This document shows positions 56,966-64,000 of a DNA stretch of 64,000 nucleotides, piece by piece. Each line of letters opens with the position of its first letter. The first letter of the stretch is position 1. Made by a program: the position numbers and the translations under genes. Below the pieces are notes generated by a model, which was not told where the DNA came from, did no database searches, and was given only the letters and a program-made list of their open reading frames with translations. Source of the stretch: Lojkania enalia (taxonomy: Eukaryota > Ascomycota > Dothideomycetes > Pleosporales). Where the stretch lies: contig ML986678.1 of NCBI GenBank assembly GCA_010094045.1, positions 122,236 through 186,235 of the forward strand, given 5' to 3'.

Positions 56966-57655
56966 TCATGACTTTTACCTTCTTGTTTATCTTCACTTCT
57001 ATCTCATGCACTTCTCTTATATCCCTGTTCGAGATTGGAGGATTGATTGGGTTAAGTCTGGACTATGAGATTTGGTTGCTTCGTCTTGAGAGCATTTTGT
57101 GGATGCTCTAACACAAAATTTCCCTTCCATCATGCGGCTATAGAAGCATGATCTCTATTGAATGTACTTTGATAACTCCTGACGACTCTTTTTTTTGCCC
57201 CAAGCTTCATGCTCTATTGAGCCATGTTTCTTCCCTAGTTAGCTTCGAGCTCTATCTGAGTAGTGCTTCTTGCGTAGCAACGAGAGATAATTTGGAATTC
57301 CGTAAGACATAGGGGATTCGAGTTTTGTAGGTTATAAGCATCAATGGATATGTTTGCTTCTATGCGATTTTTGTATTTCGTTGTGAGACGCGATGTATTG
57401 GTATTCTTAATAGTGTAATAGGGTGAGTGTAAAACGCGAGAGAGAATTCTAGAGAACGGAATTCCAAAGACACCTGATTATATTTAATAATGATCATTCG
57501 TCTCGCACCGTAAGGCTATGGTGATGCGCACCATGTTTTCTGACGAGGATTTAAACGATGATTGACCCCTCATCTCCCTCCTCTTCCATTCTACCAACCA
57601 ACCACCCAACAATAACAATAAAGCGAACTTTTCAACCCCACAAACTCCACACAAA
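56966..57655. other. Intergenic, nothing recognised
   Basis: 690 bases between same-strand genes; T-rich 3' flank then a C-rich leader before the dehydrogenase start. No gene or repeat. Confidence 0.4.
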
Positions 57656-59481
57656 ATGCACCCCTCCACATCATCCACCCTCCCCCTCTCCTCAGCCGCG
57701 TCCCCTACCTACAACCACTCCGAATCTCAGATCACCTCCCTAACGACGCACCTTGCCCAAACGCACAATATCCCCAGCACTTCTAGCAACGGACTCTGCC
57801 GGTCCCGATCGTCAACCGCACATTCCCCCGCCGCACCAACACATACACCACAAGCGGTATTCTACCCAAGCAGCACACAAGACGTGTCAATCATCCTGCG
57901 AGCATGCCATCGGCGGAGTGTGGCCGTGACGGCATATTGCGGAGGGACGAGCCTTGGAGGCGCGCTCGCGGCGACTAGGGGGGGTGTATGTGTGGATTTT
58001 GAGCGCATGGGAAAGGTGCTGAGGGTGAATAGGGAGGATATGGATGTTGTAGTTCAGGCTGGGGTCGGGTGGGTGGAGTTGAATAAGGAGTTGGAGGGGG
58101 AGGGGGTGTGGGTGGCGGTGGATCCTGCACGGGGAGCCGGGGTTGGGGGGATGGTATGTTTTTTCTCCTCATGTTTGCCACACATCTCTATTTATTCTTT
58201 TGTGTCCTGATCTGGTTGTAAATTTTGGCTTAGGAGAGGGGACGGGGGGTGTGGATAGGAGCCATGACGCTGATGAGTGTGTTCTTGGGGGGAATAGATT
58301 GCAATGGGCTGCTCCGGAACGAACGCATACCGCTACGGCACGATGAAAAATCACGTCCTCTCCCTGACTGCCGTCCTTGCGGATGGCACGGTCGTCAAGA
58401 CGCGCAATCGGCCCCGAAAGTCCTCTGCCGGTTACGATCTTACGAACCTCATCATCGGCTCCGAAGGCACGCTCGCCCTGGTAACCGAGGCCGTCCTCAA
58501 ACTTACGCCTCTGCCGAAGAATCTGCATGTCGCCATGGCCGTGCTGCCGAGTATGCAGATAGCGACGGATGTCGCGGTAAAGGTTCTGAGTAGTGGTGAG
58601 CAGCTGGAGGCGATTGAGGTTATGGATCGGGAGTGTATGCGGGCAGTAAATTGTCTGGGTTCGCATGAAAGATTTGAAGAGTTGCCGACGTTGTTCTTGA
58701 AGTTTGCGGGGTCGAGGCTGAGTGTTGAGGAGCAGATTCTGTTTGTTAAAGGGCTTTGTGAGGATCGTGGGCTGGTGGCTTTTGAAGCGTCGGGCGAGAA
58801 GGAGAAGATTGAGGAGATTTGGGGCGCGAGGAAGAGCTTGGGACATGCGATTGTGGGGATGAAAAAGGACCCGGATGATGTTTTTGTGCATACGGATGCG
58901 GCGGTGCCGATTTCTAAGTTGGCGAGGTTAGTGGAGGAGAGTGAGAGGGTTGTGGGGGAGATGGGGAAGGGCTGGTTTGTCTGTAATGTTGCGCATGCGG
59001 GTGATGGTCAGTTTGCCTCTTCTATTCCTATGGAGATATTTCATTGGACACGACATGGCATCCAAGGCCTCAAAAATCCTTTATCAAGCATTAGGGGCTA
59101 TTGCTACTTCATCTATAAAAGCAAAAGCCAGGATACTTGGGCGTTATATCGTGAGACTGATAAAGTTTGCTCCTGCATATATTAGACATTAAATGATGCA
59201 ATTTGCGCTAATGAATAGTAGGCAACACGCACACGGGCCTTATCTGCCCAAAAGAGGACAAAGAAGAAGCGGAAATATCACTTACTAGTATACAGAAGCT
59301 GGCACTAGAGCTCGACGGTACAATTACTGGTGAACATGGGATAGGGCTGAAGCTACGAGATTTGCTATGTGAGGAAGTAGGTTCAGCAGGCGTTGATGCC
59401 ATGCGGAAGATCAAATTTGCACTCGATCCGAAAGGCATACTAAATCCAGACAAGGTTATGAAGCTGGACTTGGATATCTAA
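57656..59481 (+). CDS. D-lactate dehydrogenase-type FAD oxidoreductase
   Basis: Three exons (57656-58153, 58298-59006, 59222-59481; introns 144 and 215 nt) give 488 residues. The FAD-binding (PCMH-type) domain is shown by VFYPSSTQDVSIILRAC, CGGTSLGGALAATRGG and the GGM-IAMGCSGTNAYRYGTM segment restored by splicing, then RKSSAGYDLTNLIIGSEGTL. The FAD-oxidase C-terminal domain ends with the CNVAHAGDGN histidine region, completed across intron 2, and TGEHGIGLK. These enzymes oxidise D-lactate or related 2-hydroxyacids; fungal Dld1-type copies are mitochondrial and reduce cytochrome c. Here the N-terminus is short and Ser/Thr-rich, with few basic residues and no obvious mitochondrial presequence or membrane helix, so a cytosolic or otherwise placed copy is possible. 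The family's usual G-T-S-L-E-G has Gly instead of Glu. Confidence 0.88.
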
Positions 59482-59584
59482 GCTATTGTGTTACAATTAA
59501 AATGGAATTAACTTTTTCCCCCTTCTCAAGCCAGCACGATACCTCCTATACACGAAGCGGCCTGTTAAAGAGGTAGCGTTCTTT

Positions 59585-61220
59585 TCAAAGCTTGGAGTTT
59601 GCCTGCTTCCCAGCCTTCATCACCGTTTCCCACACCTTGACGCCTTCATTAAGTCTCACGTCCTCCTGGCAGAGGACGGCACCTTCCGGCGTCAAGGTGC
59701 GGATATGAAGGGGGTATGAGGTACCCCAGGCCACCTCTTCTCCCTTGATGAACCTGCCCCAGAGCTCATGGATAGCTCCCCGGAGCAGAGTTTTCTCATC
59801 CTGGCTCAACTGGTTGCCGTCTCCCCAAAACCAGAACTTGAGGTCACTGGTGTGGGTCACACCAAAATCCCTAGGCCAAAAGTAGTCGCAGCATTCTGCC
59901 CGGAACTCAATGCGGTACCTATACACAAGGTCGCCTGCCCCATGGCGGACGAGAGCCTCGTGCATACCCCGTTGTAAGTGGTGGATTTGGACATCGGCAT
60001 AGATCTTACCCCATGCCTCTTTCCAGTCCCGGCAATGAACAGGAAGCTCTTTGTCCGGGTAATATAGATTTATTAACGCTTTGCAAACGGGAAGTGGATA
60101 GTCGGCCTGAAGCCGCTCGAAGAGGGTGTTGTAGTTGTTGGGTGGCCAGTGATCAGCGTAACCAGTGTGTTCGTCTTTGCATTCACCCAAGAGAAGCTTT
60201 ACGCCTTTGCGCCGCATTAGGCCCGCGAAACTACCAGTGTCAATCTCATCTAGTAATCCAGGACGAATAAACTCCCCATCAGTGACGCTACGAAATTGGT
60301 GATACTTCTTCATCTTATAGATGGCGTTTATGAGAGTGTCTTGATCAATAGCGCGAAGGCTGTCAAGTTTGTCTTGCGGTGTCATGGTGAGTGGGATGTG
60401 GAGTACATTTAGATACTCGTTGAACTGTAATTGTGCGGATTCGAGGGACTTTGGCTGTATTCCGGGGCCGTTCGACATCATTAGTGCTCGGCGGACAATG
60501 GATTTCGAATCTGGCAATTGAAGATCGTACGCCAGCTGGTAGAACGTGGAATATGCCCCCGCAGAGTACCCGCCGATGGCAATGTTAGAAGCATTGCCGC
60601 CAAAGTAGCTGATATTTTGCCACGTCCACTCAAGGGCCTGACGTTGATCCCAGAAACCACAATTCACAGCATAGTCAGAGCATGATTTAAGCAACTCGGG
60701 TGAAGCAAGGAATCCTAGAATATTAATTCGATACCCGGGCATCACAACGATAAACTTGCACGTAGTTTCGCTAAGCATTGCCGACAAGTCATTGGCGTTA
60801 GGTGATCCGAGTTGAAGGAACCCGCCATCTGCTAACAGTCAGTGAACGCCTTGCATGCATACACGATAACTACCTACGGATCCAGAACAATACGGGCCAA
60901 CCACCTTCAGGAGGCTCCCCGACTGGCAGCCAGATGTTGGTTTGTAGGCAATTCTCGTCCCACTTGGCTTTATTACTGCCCTTATCGGGTTGAGGACAAG
61001 TACTGACTTCACCAGCGAACTTTCCTGGATTTTCGCGGGTTCCGTACCTATAGCAGGCTGGTAGTGGTATCGGCTTTTGCCATCGAACCGGGGGTAAGGC
61101 GTAAGGTATGCCGCCGAAATAGTGACACAGTGGCTTAAAGTTCTCGTCCTTGTAGGTCACACCCTCGACGAAACCGCGGAAGGAGAGGTCACGGAGGTAG
61201 GGTTCCTGAGTTGTGCGCAT
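59585..61220 (-). CDS. Type B carboxylesterase, intracellular form
   Basis: Two exons on the minus strand (61220-60878, 60828-59585; intron 49 nt, GTAGGT..GCAG) give 528 residues. Splicing restores the oxyanion-hole motif WIHGGF (residues 113-118). The nucleophile elbow is GGYSAG with Ser203, preceded by FGGNASNIAI, the usual type B carboxylesterase signature. The likely catalytic histidine is in GVTHTSDLKFWFWG. The protein starts MRTTQEPYLRDLSF without a signal peptide, so it should be cytosolic, unlike many secreted family members. The substrate is unknown. Its 3' end converges with the D-lactate dehydrogenase-type gene, 103 bases apart, and its promoter borders the AT-rich desert. Confidence 0.9.
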
Positions 61221-61849
61221 CTTAATGAGTAGTAACTGACCTGGTGGAAGTATGTATACCCAGAAGAAGGAAAATTATTTTTTGGTTGAAGTGGGTATTG
61301 AGGGCGAGGGATGAAAGTGTTTAGTCAAGGTGCCGAGGAATCGGGACCAAAAGATCGAGCTCGTGAGCGGCGCTGATTGGCCGGAGCCTATCCCCTCAAA
61401 TGTGGGGTACCTCTAGGTAATAGACGAGGTCTGCAAACAACATATTTATAAATGTTTCAACGACCTCGTTTTCTTAAAGTTTTCAATATAAAATGCAGCC
61501 AAGATACTCAGATCGCTATGTAGATGTGTCGCTTTTATATTTCCCTAACGCGACGACTTGCGAATCGTACTTCGACAGATAATATGCTACTACGTGCCCT
61601 TTTTACCAAGCCCTTTACGTGGTAGTAGTGTGAGGCATCACAGAGAACAATTTATCTGTAAGGTATCTTATACAGTTATTAGGTGGAAAAGGGCCATAAT
61701 AATCCGTTGAATTTTTAATGGAACACGCAGCAAGGGCGAATATTCTTGTCAGGTGCATCATGGGGAGCACGTAATTCAAGTAATGAGTAACTCTGAGACG
61801 AGTATATAGCCTTGATTATAGAGAAAATATATTTGTGTCTTATTCTCTG
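61221..61849. other. Transition between carboxylesterase promoter and AT-rich desert
   Basis: About 630 bases of mixed composition that grow steadily more AT-rich. The first part should be the esterase promoter. No gene is seen. Confidence 0.45.
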
Positions 61850-64000
61850 CTAGTTATTTCTCATAAATTTTCAATTCCGGCAGCTCTAAAGCGTAACATA
61901 AGTTGTTACTCTAACCTAAATTCAATATTATCTAAAATTTAAACCGGTCGGCCTAATAATAATCTCTATAAAGTCTGTTATAAAATATATATTTTATCCT
62001 ACCTTAAACTATATTATTTCGGATATTAAGCTTTTAAAATTTATATTCTTAGTTTATATATAAAAATTAGTATATTAAATTTAAAGTCTAATAGTAATAA
62101 CTAACTAGAACTTTAATTTTAATATATTATAGCAAATTTTTATTAAATACTAGAGAAAATTCTTTAATTTAGAATACTTAGTAATAATTATTACAGCGAC
62201 GCGCATCGGATTATTAATACTAGATAAATAAGTATTAGATTAAACTATATAGATAACTAATATACTACTATTATAATAGTTTAAAACGTTTAGATAAAAA
62301 GAGAAAGAAAATAGATATTAGGTCGTATATATATATATTAGAGGTTCGGGTCTGTATATAATAGGCGAGGTAGTATAGAATTAGGTAGAAGCTAATTCCG
62401 TAATAATAATATATTATATATTACTTCTATACTTACTAGTCTATTATTATAGTAATACCGTAATACTTCTATACTTATACTACTCTTACTATAATACCTA
62501 AACTAGCTACTAGTAATAGCTATTAGCTGTTAGTTAGAATATAACCGACTTATTATAACTATAATAGAAGAAGGTTTTACTAATCTAGCTAGCCTATATA
62601 ATAGTATAGATTTAACTTCTATAAAAACCTATATAATATAAATATTTCTATTCTTTATATAACGTTTTAATATTTATATATAATATATAGTAATAGAGTT
62701 AACTATTTAAAATACGATTAATATATTCTACTATTAAAGCAGCTAAACTATTAAAGCGGCTACTTTTTCTTAGCGTTATAAATACTATATATAAACTATA
62801 ATAAATCTATAATATAATATTCTATTAATTTAATAAGAAGGTAGAATTAAACTTACTTTATAGGCGTATAAATTAGGCTAATTTAAGAGTATATAACATG
62901 CTACTATAGTTTTTAATATATAATATTAATAACTTTCTACTTAACTTTATAGAATTATATTTTACTCTTATATATAACTAAATTGCTAGAAGTTTATAAT
63001 AACTAAAGAATAAATAATCGTATAATATATTCTTAACCTTAATTTATAAGGATTTACGCTCTAGCTATATAAGGTAGTAGATATAGTAGATAAACTATTA
63101 GGTATATATTATAATAATGCAAAGAAATTATTCTACGAAAAGCTTTATATATAATCTTATCTTAAAGCTTTTCGCTTATCTTATTCTACCCCTAGTTCTA
63201 CCCCTTTTCCCTTCCGTATATAGTTATATACTCCCTTATAAGTAGCTTAGTAGTTCTTCTATATCCTTTTATATAAGGCTTATAGGTGTTAATAGAATTC
63301 TTAGGTCTCTAAACCCCTACGCACTCTTATATACCTCTAAGTAGATTTATACTATATTTAGACCTATTATCTTATCTATACTATTATATTATATAGAAGA
63401 ACTTAATACTACTAGTAATATTCTCTTTAATAATATCGTATCGATTGTTTATTTAACTATATTTAAGTCTAAAATATACCCGATTTAGTTTAGGTTATAA
63501 TACTTATATACCGTTATATTAAATTATTTAGTTATCTAGATAGGATCTTAGAGACTTTCTATTAACTAAAGCCTTTAAGTTTAGAACTTTCTATCCTCTA
63601 TAATTAGGATTGCCTTTAGAAAAGCCGCGTAGAGTATACCTAGGTAGAAACTTAGAAACTACTAATAACCTATTAGAATTAGAGGTAACTACTAATATTT
63701 AACTATAATTCACCTTCTAATTTCTATACTAGAATCGATATACGTGTAAGTTATAGTAAGAGTAAGTTTCTATCTACGCGTATAGAATAACCATTACCTC
63801 TTATAGGGGGCCCTATAACAGGCGGACCCCTCTCTATAAGACTGGTAGTAAAGAATATATCTAATTTAGAGGGAAATTAGAGTAAACTAACTTTTAAGAA
63901 ATAAATTATAATTTTATAAGAGGAGATTATATACTTAATATAATAGAGAACTATTAGTTTTAATTAACCTCTATAAACTACTAAATTAGAACTAATAATA
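61850..64000. repeat. AT-rich, RIP-like degenerate repeat DNA
   Basis: From about 61850 to the window end the sequence turns almost wholly to A and T. CpA and TpG are nearly absent over long stretches, while TpA, CpT and ApG dominate. Stops crowd all six frames, so no open frame of useful size exists. This is the pattern left by repeat-induced point mutation, which turns CpA into TpA in duplicated DNA. The original element (probably a transposon) is no longer recognisable. The region continues beyond the window. Confidence 0.75.
63800..63840. repeat. GC-rich inverted repeat inside the AT desert
   Basis: Two nested inverted repeats: TTATAGGG/CCCTATAA at 63801-63808 and 63811-63818, and CTTATAG/CTATAAG at 63800-63806 and 63834-63840. 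This is an isolated GC-rich island within extreme AT-rich DNA. Confidence 0.55.

Noticed and set aside
61850..64000. A specific transposon family in the AT-rich block
   Set aside because: No reverse transcriptase, transposase or terminal repeat can be read; mutation has erased any signature, so only a generic call is made.

Overview
This window looks like nuclear DNA of a filamentous ascomycete (Pezizomycotina). Most genes carry short introns of about 46-150 nt with GT..AG ends and CTAAC/CTGAC-like branch sites. The proteins are typical of that group: a Zn2Cys6 regulator, MFS transporters, class 3 lipase, GFA-domain protein and ISWI. The last 2 kb is an AT-rich, CpA/TpG-depleted desert resembling RIP-mutated repeat DNA. 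I cannot fix the class or species from sequence alone. I rebuilt 25 protein-coding genes by joining exons by hand, plus one decayed gene. All splice sites are my own reading of the bases.

Layout. 0.3-7.5 kb: a 14-TM-type MFS transporter, the relic of a class I methyltransferase, a Zn2Cys6 transcription factor and a divergently placed short-chain dehydrogenase. This resembles a small or eroding metabolic cluster. 7.9-18.6 kb, all on the plus strand: an SH3 protein of the PIN3/LSB type, an MFS-like transporter, a DUF2231-like membrane protein, the ISWI remodelling ATPase and the GET3 tail-anchor ATPase. 20.4-34.9 kb, looser and accessory-like: a secreted class 3 lipase, class II aldolase/adducin protein, Ifi-6-16-like membrane protein, alpha/beta-hydrolase with a frameshift, luciferase-domain membrane protein, FAD monooxygenase, F-box protein and a divergent beta-carbonic anhydrase-like protein split over four exons. 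37.3-46.1 kb, housekeeping: a PPPY-bearing single-pass membrane protein, TFIIH subunit TFB5, GFA-domain protein, small Cys-rich protein, Mediator subunit 1 and glutamine synthetase. 46.1-53.1 kb: a gene-poor stretch holding a 550-base run of N. 53.1-61.2 kb: a 1266-residue mostly disordered protein with four copies of a short motif, a D-lactate dehydrogenase-type flavoprotein and a carboxylesterase. 61.2-64 kb: transition into the AT-rich desert.

How they fit together. The first four loci are the only set that reads as a functional unit (regulator, exporter, oxidoreductase, dead tailoring enzyme). The rest are independent genes. The most interesting items are the carbonic anhydrase-like protein, which keeps the three zinc ligands but lacks the catalytic Asp-Arg pair, the decayed methyltransferase beside the regulator, the repeated D-F-[IL]-R-type motif in the long disordered protein, and the sharp edge of the AT-rich desert. 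No tRNA, rRNA or CRISPR array was recognised.
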